The notes under the pieces: model-generated
What the model saw: only the letters and a program-made list of their open reading frames with translations
Databases searched by the model: none
What the model was told of the DNA's origin: nothing
Made by a program: the position numbers and the translations under genes
Shown: positions 44,937 to 53,700 of the stretch, piece after piece
Layout of the letters: each line of letters starts with the position of its first letter
How positions within the stretch are numbered: the first letter of the stretch is position 1
Origin: Xanthomonas sp.
GTDB lineage: Bacteria; Pseudomonadota; Gammaproteobacteria; Xanthomonadales; Xanthomonadaceae
Direction of reading: 5' to 3'
NCBI RefSeq assembly: GCF_017163755.1
Contig: NZ_JAFIWC010000027.1
Span: 1 to 64,000 of the forward strand
DNA: 64,000 bases

Positions 44937-47900
44937 TCAGAAGTTGTAGCGCACGCCCAGCGTGTAGCGCGGGCTCTGGTCGAGCAGGCGGATGACCTGC
45001 TTGTCCGAGCGCCCGTGCCAGCGCACGTCCTCGCCGGTGAGGTTGATCGCCTCGAAGCCCACCGACAGGTTCTCGGTGATCGCGTAGCTGACGCTCAGGT
45101 CCAGCTGCTGGTACGCCTCGACGTAGTACGGATTGCGGTTGGACCCGTTCTGGTTGGCCGCGATCAGGTACTCGTCGCGCCAGTTCCAGGCCAGGCGCCC
45201 GCTCCAGCCGTACTTCTCGTACATCAGCATGGCGTTGGCGGTGTCGCTGAGGCCGAGCAGGGCGAACTGATCGCGCTCCAGCACCGTGTTGTCGAAGCCG
45301 ACGTCGCCCTCCACCACGGTGTAGTTGGCGTACACGCCGAACCCGGTATCGCCGAAGAAGTACTGCCCGCCCAGCTCCCAGCCATGGATCTTGGCCTTGT
45401 TCTGGTTGACCGGGCGCGACACGTCGAACTCGTACAGCGGGTCGTCGGCCTCGCCGACCAGATCGTAGGCGTTCTCCAGCGCCAGGGTCTGCGCCGAGCT
45501 GCCGTTGTAGGCGCCCAGCCCGCCGGTGGCCGCGGCATTGCGCAGCATCGCCACCGCCGAGAACAGCGAGGTGTCGTTGGCCGAACACGCCGCCGCCACG
45601 TCGTTGCCGGCCGCGCCGACCTGCGCGGCGCAGGCCGCGCTCTGCAGGAACGCCAGCGCCGCCTGCGCGTCCGGCCCGGAGGTCGGATCGGTCAGCCCGT
45701 ACATGGTTTCGCGGGTCACGCTGGTGCCGATGAAATTGGACACGCGCTTGTCCCAGAACGTCAGCGACACGTAGCTGGCGTCGGCGAAGTACCACTCCAG
45801 CGACAGGTCCAGGTTGTCCGATTCCAGCGGGTCCAGGCTCGGGTTCTCGGAATTGCCCGAGGCGCGCGTGGACGGGTTGACCAGGATCGAGCCGGCCGGC
45901 GTGTTCGGCGTCGGCCCGGCGAGCAGGTTGGTGTACGGCGCGCGCGCGATGCTCTGCCCGAACGAGGCACGGCCTTTCAGCGCCTCGGTGAAGTTGATGC
46001 TGAAGTCCAGGTTCGGCAGGATGTAGCTGTAGCTGTGCTTTTCGCTGAACGGTTGCAGCTCGGTGGAGCGCAGCAGCCGGAAGTCGTTGTTGGCCTGCCA
46101 CTGCAGCGCGGTCGGGGTCGCCATCTGCGAGGTGGAGACCACGTCGGTCTTCTCGTAGCGCACGCCGATGCGGGTGTTGGTGGTCATGCCGCCGAGTTCG
46201 CCGTCGAAGTCCAGCTGCATGTACGCGGCGCGGGTCTTCTCCTCGACCTGGTTGTCGGCGCTGAACTGCGGGTTGTAGCGCGTGGCCGCGCCATAGACGT
46301 CGCCCGCCCACAGCGCCAGCTGGTCGGCGTTGCCGCGCCAGGCGCCCGGCGCGGCGCCGGAGGCGTTGAAGTCGTCGAACATGCCGGTGATGCCGACCGG
46401 TTGCAGCAACTCGACCATGCCCGGCTCGTTGCCGGCGTTGGCCACGCTCCAGTCGCCCAGCGTCGAGTTGGTGTCGCTGATGCGCCGGTGCATCGTCGTC
46501 TTGGCGCTGTTCACGCCGAACTGGAAGCGGCCGTCGTCGAAGTCCCATTGGCCATCGACGCGCCCTTCCTTCACCTCCGTCACCTGGCTCTGGTAGTAGA
46601 TGCGCAGCACCTGCGAGCCGAGCTCGGCCGGGGTGAAGTCCGGGTTGACCACGCCGTTGGTGCCGGCGATCGAATCGGCCGCGGTCGGGTACCAGGTGCG
46701 TGCGCCGATCGGCAGGCTGTTGTTGAACCACAGCTCCTGGCCCCACTGCCCGCCGCAATGCGCGCCGCCGGTGCAGTTGTTGGTGCCGGCCAGGCTGAAG
46801 TAGGTGGCGCTGCCGCCGGTGACCGGATCGTTGGGCAGGCTCTCGGTCTTGGAGTTGTGCGCATCGAAGCTCAGGCGCAGGCGGTCGCTGGCCTGCCAGT
46901 CGGCGTTGAAGCCCAGCGAGCCGAGCTTGTACTTCTGCATGTTGCGCTGCTGCTCCATGCCGAAGTCCTTGGCGCCGTTGGGCACGTCGCGCAGGTACAC
47001 CGGCGTGGCCACCGCCTGTCCGGTGTCGAACACCAGGTCGGTGAAGCTGTTGGCGCGCTGCAGCCAGATGCCCTGCTCGCCGCGGTCCTCGCGGATCTCG
47101 TTGGCCGAGTAGGTGTAGTCCAGGGTCAGGGTCAGCGCGTCGGTCGGCGCGAACTGCACCACCGCCTGGCCGTTGAGCCGCTCGCGCTCGAAGTCGGCGA
47201 AGGCGTAGCGCAGGTCGTTGGGCATGGCGTAGAGCTGGCCGATCTGCGGCGCGTTCTGCACGTTGGCGTCCGGGCGCAGCGCCGGGTCGGTGCCGGTCCA
47301 GCGCTGGATGTTCCAGGCGTTCTCGGTGGCCTGCACCGAGCCGCCGCGGCGCTTCTGGTAGCTGCCGCTCAGGCCGATGCCCCAGGTCTTGTCCGGGTTG
47401 GTGTAGCTGAAGATGCCGGACACCTCCGGCGTGATCTTGTTGTCGAACGGCTGCGATTCGTCGTACGCGGCCTTGGCGCCGGCGCTGGCCACCAGGCCCT
47501 GGTGGTTGAACGGGCGGTCGGTGAGGATGTTGATGGTGGCGCCGATGCCGCCGCTGGGCGCGTTGGCGCGGCTGGTCTTGTACACCTCGATGCCGGTGAT
47601 CGCCTCGGCCGCGAGCTGGGCGAAGTTGAACGCGCGGGTGCCGCCGTCCACGCCGCCGATCGGCACCTGGCCGGGCGCGCCGAAGGCGTCGGCACCGGGA
47701 ATCAGGCGGCCGTTGAGGGTGACCGAGTTGAACTGCGGGCCGAAGCCGCGCGCGGTGACCTGCGCACCTTCGCCGTCGCGGCGCTCGATCGAGATGCCGG
47801 TGATGCGTTGCAGCGACTCGGCCAGGTTGGTGTCGGGGAACTTGCCGATGTCCTCGGCGCTGATCGCATCGACCACGCCGGCGGCATCGCGCTTGATCCC

Positions 47901-48110
47901 CATCGACTGGTTGAGGCTGCTGCGGATGCCGGTGACGGTGACCGTGTCGAGCGTGGTGGCCTGGTCGGAAGCGCTGGAGGTCTGCGGCGCCTGTTGCGCC
48001 TGCGTTTGCGGCGCCTGCGCGTCCTGGGCGAACGCCGGGTTGATGACCAGCACCCCGCCGACGAAGGTGAACATGGCCCTGGACCTGAAACTCCTAAACG
48101 GATGACGCAT
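44937..48110 (-). CDS. TonB-dependent receptor, Xanthomonas/Caulobacter type
   Basis: A 1057-residue receptor. A signal peptide ends INPAFAQ (about 29). The TonB box region LDTVTVTGIRSSLNQSMGIK is followed by the subtype hallmark GVVDAISAEDIGKFPDTNLA, ESLQRITGISIERRDGEGAQ, VTARGFGPQFNSVTLNGRLI, matching TIGR01782. The barrel ends YTLGVRYNF. Such receptors import oligosaccharides and other large substrates. The ATG at 48110 leaves a complete signal peptide. It is the first gene of the halogenase set and is preceded by LacI-type palindromes. Confidence 0.95.
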   Translation of the reverse strand: MRHPFRSFRSRAMFTFVGGVLVINPAFAQDAQAPQTQAQQAPQTSSASDQATTLDTVTVTGIRSSLNQSMGIKRDAAGVVDAISAEDIGKFPDTNLAESLQRITGISIERRDGEGAQVTARGFGPQFNSVTLNGRLIPGADAFGAPGQVPIGGVDGGTRAFNFAQLAAEAITGIEVYKTSRANAPSGGIGATINILTDRPFNHQGLVASAGAKAAYDESQPFDNKITPEVSGIFSYTNPDKTWGIGLSGSYQKRRGGSVQATENAWNIQRWTGTDPALRPDANVQNAPQIGQLYAMPNDLRYAFADFERERLNGQAVVQFAPTDALTLTLDYTYSANEIREDRGEQGIWLQRANSFTDLVFDTGQAVATPVYLRDVPNGAKDFGMEQQRNMQKYKLGSLGFNADWQASDRLRLSFDAHNSKTESLPNDPVTGGSATYFSLAGTNNCTGGAHCGGQWGQELWFNNSLPIGARTWYPTAADSIAGTNGVVNPDFTPAELGSQVLRIYYQSQVTEVKEGRVDGQWDFDDGRFQFGVNSAKTTMHRRISDTNSTLGDWSVANAGNEPGMVELLQPVGITGMFDDFNASGAAPGAWRGNADQLALWAGDVYGAATRYNPQFSADNQVEEKTRAAYMQLDFDGELGGMTTNTRIGVRYEKTDVVSTSQMATPTALQWQANNDFRLLRSTELQPFSEKHSYSYILPNLDFSINFTEALKGRASFGQSIARAPYTNLLAGPTPNTPAGSILVNPSTRASGNSENPSLDPLESDNLDLSLEWYFADASYVSLTFWDKRVSNFIGTSVTRETMYGLTDPTSGPDAQAALAFLQSAACAAQVGAAGNDVAAACSANDTSLFSAVAMLRNAAATGGLGAYNGSSAQTLALENAYDLVGEADDPLYEFDVSRPVNQNKAKIHGWELGGQYFFGDTGFGVYANYTVVEGDVGFDNTVLERDQFALLGLSDTANAMLMYEKYGWSGRLAWNWRDEYLIAANQNGSNRNPYYVEAYQQLDLSVSYAITENLSVGFEAINLTGEDVRWHGRSDKQVIRLLDQSPRYTLGVRYNF

Positions 48111-48427
48111 CAGAATGCCCTCGGTGCTGGAATCGAACGGACAACGCATGCGGCGTGCGACGCGGCTGTCGCCGTCGCCGAGGCCGTCCCTGGTACGTGA
48201 CGCGGAAAGCTGCAAGCCTTCATGTGATCCCCTTCACTTGATCGATGGATGAAACGCGCCTTCCCCCGAGGGCGCCGGGCGGGCGACCAGCGCCCGCTTG
48301 CAACCGGACGCTGGCGACAGCGAGCCGTTAACGCGAATGTCGATGCACAACCCGGATCGGAAGGCCGTGCGGCGAGGTTGCCCGCGCCCGGCCGCGAGGC
48401 TGGCGCAGGTCGCCACGCGACCCGAAT

Positions 48428-48441
48428 TGATAGCGCTACCA
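48428..48441. promoter_or_regulatory. LacI-type operator-like site (xyl-box-like)
   Basis: TGATAGCGCTACCA, a near-palindrome with the core TAGCGCTA. It differs at two of 14 positions from the xyl-box TGGTAGCGCTAACA described for Xanthomonas xylan genes. It lies about 320 bp upstream of the receptor ATG. Function is inferred from sequence only. Confidence 0.6.
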
Positions 48442-48468
48442 AAACAGCGACACAAACCTAATACCGTA

Positions 48469-48483
48469 TGACAGCGCTTGTCA
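48469..48483. promoter_or_regulatory. LacI/GalR-type palindrome
   Basis: TGACAGCGCTTGTCA: perfect TGACA/TGTCA arms around an AGCGCT core, one base longer than the usual even-spaced form. It resembles operators of sugar-responsive LacI-family repressors, including the NagR box type. It lies 28 bp from the xyl-box-like site. Confidence 0.5.
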
Positions 48484-48541
48484 CCGTGCGCCGCAGCAAT
48501 CCGGCCCAGCCATAGATACGGCGGGAAAAACCGCGTTTCGC

Positions 48542-48555
48542 TGTAAGCGTTATCA
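48542..48555. promoter_or_regulatory. Weak LacI-type half-palindrome
   Basis: TGTAAGCGTTATCA, an imperfect palindrome centred on CG with 10 of 14 symmetric matches. It is the third such motif within 130 bp; on its own it would not be significant. Confidence 0.3.
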
Positions 48556-49101
48556 GGCTGCGCATCGCGCGAAAACGGATGGCGTGGCGGCGCCATTCAC
48601 GCAAAAGGCAGCGCGATTATCCGTATCGGATGTATCGATTCGCCGCCGTAGACAAATGCAGCGTGGCCGGCTTCGCGGCGCTGGCTACGAAGCGATCGCG
48701 TCGTCTCTCGCGATACCCCCGCCGGCATCTGCAGCGCAGCCGCAACCACGCGGCGCGCGGGATCCTTCGCCCATGGCGGCACGGGTTGCGGCAGTGCCCG
48801 CATCGGCGCGGGCCAACGGCAGGCGGCCACGCGCCGCACCGCGGTCGCCGCGCGGCGCGGCAGCGGCGCATCCGCGCACATCGGCCGGCATGCGCGGCAC
48901 GGCGGATGCTGGTTATCCAGGCATGGATGCGGCGCGTGCGCGGCAGTGCAGTGGAAGGACTGCCGCGCGGATCGGGCACGCCGCAGCCGGCTACGGCTAC
49001 GGCTCGCGCGATCGCGCGGCAGGCGGGTCAGGCGCCCGGCCGCGGCGAACGCGGCCGGTTTCCAGGCGTGGAGGCCTGCGGTGCCGAACGCCGGTGCCAG
49101 C

Positions 49102-50283
49102 TCAGTCCAGCACGCGGCAGAACACCGCCTTCAGGTAGCGCGATTCCTGCACGTGGGCCATGAACGGGTGGTCGGCGCCGGCGCCGGCCACCTTCAGGAT
49201 CTGGATGGTGCGCCCGGAGAAGTACGCGGCGCGGCGCAGCATGTCCAGGAACTCCTGCTCGGCGACCAGCCCGGTGCAGGAGAAGGTGGCGAACAGGCCG
49301 CCGGGCTTGACCACGCCCAGCGCCAGCTTGTTCATGTCCAGGTACTTCTTCAGCGCCGGGATCACCTGCTCGCGGTCGCGGGTCATCTTCGCCGGGTCCA
49401 GGATCACCACGTCGTACAGGTCCCCGCGCGCGGCGGCGTCGCGCAGGTACGGGAAGATGTCGGCCTGCACGAACTTCAGCTTCACGTCGTTGAGCTTGGC
49501 GTTGCCCTTGGCGATGCTGAGCACGTCCTCGTCGATGTCCACGCCGACCACCTCCTCGGCGCCGCGCACCTTGGCGTAGACGCCGAAGCCGCCGGTGTTG
49601 CAGCACAGGTCGAGCACGCGCTTGCCGGCCACCTGCCGGCTCAGCCATTCGCGGTTCTCGCGCTGGTCGGCGAAGAAGCCGGTCTTGTGCGCGCCGGCCG
49701 GATCGGCGCGGAAGCGCACGCCGTACTCGCTGATGATCGCAGGCTCCGGCGTGTCGCCCTGGCTGGATACCGGCCGGTAGTCGAAGCTCTCCTGCTTCTG
49801 CACGTGCTCCTCGGCGAAGCTGTAGAAACGCGCGCCGGGGAACTGCGCGCGCAGCGCGGCGTAGATCCATTCGCGGTGGCGGAACATGCCGGCGCTGAAG
49901 AACTCCACCACCAGCAGGTCGCCGTAGCGGTCCACGACCAGCCCGGACAGGCCGTCGCCTTCGGCATGCACCACGCGCCAGGCGTCGGACACCGCGTCGA
50001 GCTTCAGCACGTCGCGGCGCAGCGAAGTCGCCGCGGCGATCTTGCGCGCGAACCAGGCCTCGTCCACCGCGATGTCCGGATGGGTCTCGAGGATGCGCAC
50101 GGCGATGCGCGAATGGCCGTTGTAGAAACCGCGGCCGATCCACTCGCCGTCCACGCCGACCACGTCGACCAGGCTGCCCGGCTTGGGCTTGGCGGCGGGC
50201 TTTTCGACCAGTTTCTGGAAGATCCACGGATGGCTGGAGCGCCAGGCGTTCTTGAGGCGTACTACGGGCAGGGGGGTATTCAT
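49102..50283 (-). CDS. rlmI: 23S rRNA m5C methyltransferase RlmI-family protein
   Basis: A 393-residue class I methyltransferase. The N-terminal PUA domain (about 5-80: VVRLKNAWRSSHPWIFQKLV, GEWIGRGFYNGHS) is followed by an EEHVQKQESF connector and the SAM-binding core VLDLCCNTGGFGVYAKVRGA. VVILDPAKMTRDR is the DPP-like motif (here DPA), and FATFSCTGLV holds the catalytic Cys region. It methylates C1962 of 23S rRNA in E. coli. The start could be three codons earlier (50292). It is divergent from the riboswitch-controlled terC-type gene. Confidence 0.92.
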   Translation of the reverse strand: MNTPLPVVRLKNAWRSSHPWIFQKLVEKPAAKPKPGSLVDVVGVDGEWIGRGFYNGHSRIAVRILETHPDIAVDEAWFARKIAAATSLRRDVLKLDAVSDAWRVVHAEGDGLSGLVVDRYGDLLVVEFFSAGMFRHREWIYAALRAQFPGARFYSFAEEHVQKQESFDYRPVSSQGDTPEPAIISEYGVRFRADPAGAHKTGFFADQRENREWLSRQVAGKRVLDLCCNTGGFGVYAKVRGAEEVVGVDIDEDVLSIAKGNAKLNDVKLKFVQADIFPYLRDAAARGDLYDVVILDPAKMTRDREQVIPALKKYLDMNKLALGVVKPGGLFATFSCTGLVAEQEFLDMLRRAAYFSGRTIQILKVAGAGADHPFMAHVQESRYLKAVFCRVLD

Positions 50284-50343
50284 GAACGCCATTGTATCCG
50301 CCCGGATTGACGGCACCGCCGCTTGCCGCAAGAATGGCCCCCA

Positions 50344-50453
50344 GAAGGGGAGTAGCTCCCAACGTTGTCGCCGTCATTTCGAGCCCGCAGGCTCCGGTGC
50401 AACGGCAGCCGGTCCGCCGGCTGCGAGCGAGACCTTCGCCGCAGCGGCGAAGG
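50344..50453 (+). ncRNA. yybP-ykoY manganese riboswitch
   Basis: The leader holds the class hallmarks in order: AAGGGGAGTAGC (about 50345-50356), GTCGCCGTCA (50367-50375), an internal GC-rich arm (CGGCAGCCGGTCCGCCGGCTG), then GAGCGAGACCTTCGCC (50425-50440). A stable hairpin CCTTCGCCG / CGGCGAAGG at 50433-50453 closes the 3' side. In E. coli this class lies ahead of alx and senses Mn2+. It is 87 bp from the downstream ATG, so control of translation or transcription of that gene is likely. Confidence 0.9.
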
Positions 50454-50539
50454 CACCCTATCGGAACGATCACTCGTTTCCTCCCGGATACCTCCGCCGC
50501 CTGCGGCCCGAGGTTCAACTTTCACTGACGGGAACAACA

Positions 50540-51493
50540 ATGGAAACGATAGGCAACGTCTGGTTGTGGACCGGCTTCGCGGTCGTGGTGGTGGTGGCGC
50601 TGCTCGCCGACCTGGTGCTGATGCGCCACGGCGGGCCGCACAAGGTCACCTTCAGGGAAGCGCTGTGGTGGAGCCTGGGCTGGATCGCGCTGGCGCTGGC
50701 GTTCAACGCCGGGCTGTGGTGGTACCTGCGCGAGACCGCCGGCGTGGTCGCCGGCAACCAGTACGCGCTGGAGTTCCTGACCGGCTACCTGGTGGAGAAG
50801 TCGCTGGCGGTCGACAACATCTTCGTGTTCCTGATGATCATGGGCTACTTCGCCGTGCCCGAGGAGCAGCGCCAGCGCGTGCTGGTGATCGGCGTGCTCG
50901 GCGCCATCGTGCTGCGCGCGATCATGATCTTCGCCGGCTCGGTGCTGCTGACCAAGTTCCACTGGCTGCTGTACGTGTTCGGCGCGTTCCTGCTGCTGAC
51001 CGGCATCAAGATGTGGTTCTCCGCGGGCAAGGAGCCGGACCTGGAAGCCAACCCGGTGCTGCGCTTCATGCGCCGGCACCTGCGCCTGACCCCGCAGTAC
51101 CACGGCAACGCGCTGAGCGTGGTGCAGGAAGGCAGGCGCTGGTACACGCCGCTGTTCGCGGTGCTGATGCTGATCGCCATCACCGACGTGATCTTCGCGG
51201 TGGACAGCATCCCGGCGATCTTCGCGATCACCACCGACCCGTTCATCGTGCTGACCTCCAACGTGTTCGCGGTGCTCGGCCTGCGCGCGATGTTCTTCCT
51301 GCTGGCCGGCATGGCCGACCGCTTCCACCTGCTGCCGTACGGGCTGGCGATCGTGCTGGTGTTCATCGGCATCAAGATGCTGATCGTGGACCTGTACAAG
51401 ATCCCGGTGCTGGTGTCGCTGGCGGCGGTGGCGCTGGTGATCGGCGCGACCGTGGCGCTGAGCCTGATGCGCCCGGCCAAGCCGGCGCACTGA
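50540..51493 (+). CDS. TerC/Alx-family membrane protein
   Basis: A 317-residue inner-membrane protein with about nine segments. The paired TerC motifs EKSLAVDNIFVFLMIMGYF and ITDVIFAVDSIPAIFAITTD carry the acidic residues proposed to bind metal. LLLTGIKMWFSAGKEPDLEA is typical of the riboswitch-controlled Alx group. These proteins are linked to manganese export and metal homeostasis, including at the Sec machinery. The leader riboswitch fits that role: high Mn2+ would raise expression. The best equivalent is Alx; the exact transport activity is inferred. Confidence 0.94.
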   Translation: METIGNVWLWTGFAVVVVVALLADLVLMRHGGPHKVTFREALWWSLGWIALALAFNAGLWWYLRETAGVVAGNQYALEFLTGYLVEKSLAVDNIFVFLMIMGYFAVPEEQRQRVLVIGVLGAIVLRAIMIFAGSVLLTKFHWLLYVFGAFLLLTGIKMWFSAGKEPDLEANPVLRFMRRHLRLTPQYHGNALSVVQEGRRWYTPLFAVLMLIAITDVIFAVDSIPAIFAITTDPFIVLTSNVFAVLGLRAMFFLLAGMADRFHLLPYGLAIVLVFIGIKMLIVDLYKIPVLVSLAAVALVIGATVALSLMRPAKPAH

Positions 51494-51593
51494 GCGGGCG
51501 GACCCCGCGCACGCGGATTGTCCCGCGTGCGTGGCCAGTCCCTCCCATCGGTCATGCCTTGCCAAAGCCGCAAGGCGTCGCCATCCAGGCGGT

Positions 51594-52379
51594 ATGGACA
51601 CTTCTTCCCTGCCGCTGCCCCCGCCTGCCGACGACGCGCAGGCGCAGGGGCGCTTCGACCGCGCGCGGATCCTGCGCGCCTTCAACGTCAGCCTGGGGTT
51701 CGTGCTGCTGCTGGTGGCGGTGTTCGCCAGCCAGGGCCAGTTCGACTGGCGCCTGTGGTCGGTGGGGCCGCTGGAGAGCGGCGGCCTGCCGGGGTTGCTG
51801 ACCGCGCCGCTGCTGCACGGTTCGCTGGAGCACCTGGCGGCCAACGCCGGCGCGCTGCTGATCCTGGGCACGCTGGCCGGCAGCGTGTACCCGCGCGCCA
51901 CGGCCATGGGGCTGCCGCTGCTGTGGCTGGGCTCGGGGCTGGGCGCATGGCTGCTCGGCGACATCGGCAGCCACCACCTGGGCGCCAGCGGCGTCGCCCA
52001 CGGGCTGCTGTTCCTGGTGTTCGTGCTCGGCCTGCTGCGCCGCGACCGCGCGGCGATCGCCGCGAGCATGATCGCGTTCCTGTTCTACGGCGGCATGCTG
52101 CTGACCGTGCTGCCGCACGAGGCCGGGGTGTCCTGGCAATCGCACCTGGGCGGCGCGCTGGGCGGGGTGGTCGCCGCGCTGCTGCTGCGCCACCGCGATC
52201 CGCTGCCGCCGCGCAAGCGCTACAGCTGGGAGGACGAGGACGACGCGGAGCTGCTGCCGCTGGACCAGGAACTGGAACCGCCGCCGCCGGCGCAGGTGCC
52301 GGTGCTGTGGCAGCCGCCGTCGCCGCAGCACGGCGTGGTGCTGCGCTTTCGGCCGCGGCCCGAGCGCGACGAGGGCTGA
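51594..52379 (+). CDS. Rhomboid family intramembrane serine protease
   Basis: A 261-residue protein with about six membrane segments in residues 35-205. The catalytic serine lies in HHLGASGVAHGLLFLV (GASG) and the histidine in WQSHLGGALGGVV (SHxxG). An Asn/His pair in HGSLEHLAANAGALLILG corresponds to the conserved L1/TM2 HxxxN block. A charged Asp/Glu-rich and Pro-rich cytoplasmic tail follows (SWEDEDDAELLPLDQELEPP). The start at 51594 follows ggcggt and omits 21 non-conserved codons. Substrates are unknown. Confidence 0.92.
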   Translation: MDTSSLPLPPPADDAQAQGRFDRARILRAFNVSLGFVLLLVAVFASQGQFDWRLWSVGPLESGGLPGLLTAPLLHGSLEHLAANAGALLILGTLAGSVYPRATAMGLPLLWLGSGLGAWLLGDIGSHHLGASGVAHGLLFLVFVLGLLRRDRAAIAASMIAFLFYGGMLLTVLPHEAGVSWQSHLGGALGGVVAALLLRHRDPLPPRKRYSWEDEDDAELLPLDQELEPPPPAQVPVLWQPPSPQHGVVLRFRPRPERDEG

Positions 52380-52702
52380 CGCCGGCGCGGGTCCGCATCG
52401 CCTTCGCGCAGCGCGGGCTGACCCGCGACGTGTTCGGATCCGGCTGCGGAACGGCTTGCCGGAGCGCTTGAACCCAAGGGCCGCAGGGGTCGCGGGAGCG
52501 CCCCTGGCGGGCCCAGGGCAGCCGTCGCGTCAGGCCCTACTGATGACGTCCGTCGTGACCGAGGCCGCTCTCGCTGTCCAGCGCCCGGGGAAGGCATGCG
52601 GTGTCCGTCCCTGGCTATGCGTGCGGCCGGGCCACCGCAGGGTCTGGCCTGGCGCAGCGCGCGCTTACACTGGCCGATCCGTCGCCGCCGCCCCGAGCTC
52701 GC
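52380..52702. other. Intergenic region before the acid phosphatase pair
   Basis: 323 bp between the rhomboid and first phosphatase genes. Reading frames here have no recognisable domain. A Pho-box could not be identified by eye. Confidence 0.35.
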
Positions 52703-53560
52703 ATGTCCGCGCCACCCGGCTTCCGCTTCCGTCCCGCCGCCCTTGCCCTGCTGGCGCTCGCCCTGGCCGCGTGCAGCACGCCGGCCGCGCGCGATCCGGC
52801 AGTGCCGGCCACGGCAATGGCCGCGGCCGAGCCGGACAAGGCGATCGGCTACCTCGCCCCGGCCGCGGTACCGGCCAGCCTGTCGCTGCTCCCGCCGCCG
52901 CCGGCCGACGGCAGCGCCGGCTTCGCCCTCGACCAGGCGGTCAGCCGCCAGGCGCTGGCATTGCGCGGCAGCGCGCGCTGGCAGCAGGCCGCGCGCGACG
53001 CCGACCTGAGCTTTCCCGCCGGCGCCGGCCAGTTCGCCTGCGCGCTGGGCGTGGCGCCCAGCGCGCAGCGCACCCCGCATCTGTATGCGCTGCTCGAGCG
53101 CAGCCGCATCGACGCCAGCGCCGCGACCAGGGCGGCCAAGCGCCACTACGCGCGCGCGCGGCCGTTCATGCGCAACCAGCAGCCCACCTGCACGCCCGAC
53201 GACGAGCCCGGCCTGCGCGACAGCGGGTCCTATCCCTCCGGGCACAGCGCGATCGGCTGGGCCTGGGCGCTGATCCTGAGCGAAATCGCGCCGGACCGCG
53301 CCGATGCGTTGATCGCGCGCGGCCGCAACTACGGCGAGAGCCGGCTGGTCTGCAACGTGCACTGGCACAGCGACGTGCTCGCCGGCCGCTTCATGGGCGC
53401 GGCCGCCGTGGCGCGGCTGCACGACGACCCCGCCTTCCGCGCCGACCTGCAGGCCGCGCGCGGCGAGATCGCGCGCGCACGCGTGCAGGGACCGGTGCCT
53501 GCGCAGGGCTGCGCGGCACAGGCGCAGGTGCTGGCGGTGCGCCCGGCCGAGGCGCTTTGA
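52703..53560 (+). CDS. Class A non-specific acid phosphatase (PhoN-like), copy 1
   Basis: A 285-residue phosphatase of the PAP2/PhoN superfamily. A lipoprotein-like signal ends ALALAACST (LAAC lipobox near residue 28). The bipartite signature is complete: KRHYARARP (K-x6-RP), SYPSGHSAIGWAW (PSGH) and GESRLVCNVHWHSDV (SR-x5-H-x3-D). The preceding conserved QRTPHLYALLERS is also shared with copy 2. It would release phosphate from organic esters in the periplasm or at the outer membrane. Upstream ATGs would add a non-signal N-terminus. Confidence 0.93.
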   Translation: MSAPPGFRFRPAALALLALALAACSTPAARDPAVPATAMAAAEPDKAIGYLAPAAVPASLSLLPPPPADGSAGFALDQAVSRQALALRGSARWQQAARDADLSFPAGAGQFACALGVAPSAQRTPHLYALLERSRIDASAATRAAKRHYARARPFMRNQQPTCTPDDEPGLRDSGSYPSGHSAIGWAWALILSEIAPDRADALIARGRNYGESRLVCNVHWHSDVLAGRFMGAAAVARLHDDPAFRADLQAARGEIARARVQGPVPAQGCAAQAQVLAVRPAEAL

Positions 53561-53700
53561 GCGGGGATTGGGGGATTGGGGATTCGCGGGCGCCGCCCGC
53601 GCCGGACCCGCAACACCGCCCAGGTTCATGGCGAGGCATGCCGTACGCCCGCTGTACGCGCCGCGGGCGGTGGTGCGAACTGTCATGTCGCAGGATTCAG

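Larger units (their letters stand above)
48111..49101. other. Long regulatory/empty region between receptor and rlmI
   Basis: These 991 bp hold no convincing gene. The part from about 48420 to 48620 is A+T-rich for this genome and carries three LacI-type palindromes, consistent with the receptor promoter. The part from 48620 to 49100 is GC-rich with only overlapping shadow frames and no recognisable domain. Confidence 0.5.

Noticed and set aside
44769-48200. Long + strand frame opposite the halogenase-set receptor
   Set aside because: Antisense shadow of a receptor gene with clear domain matches on the other strand.
48579-49163. 194-codon + strand frame upstream of rlmI
   Set aside because: Arg/Ala-rich without motifs, and competing frames of similar length overlap it; no ribosome site.
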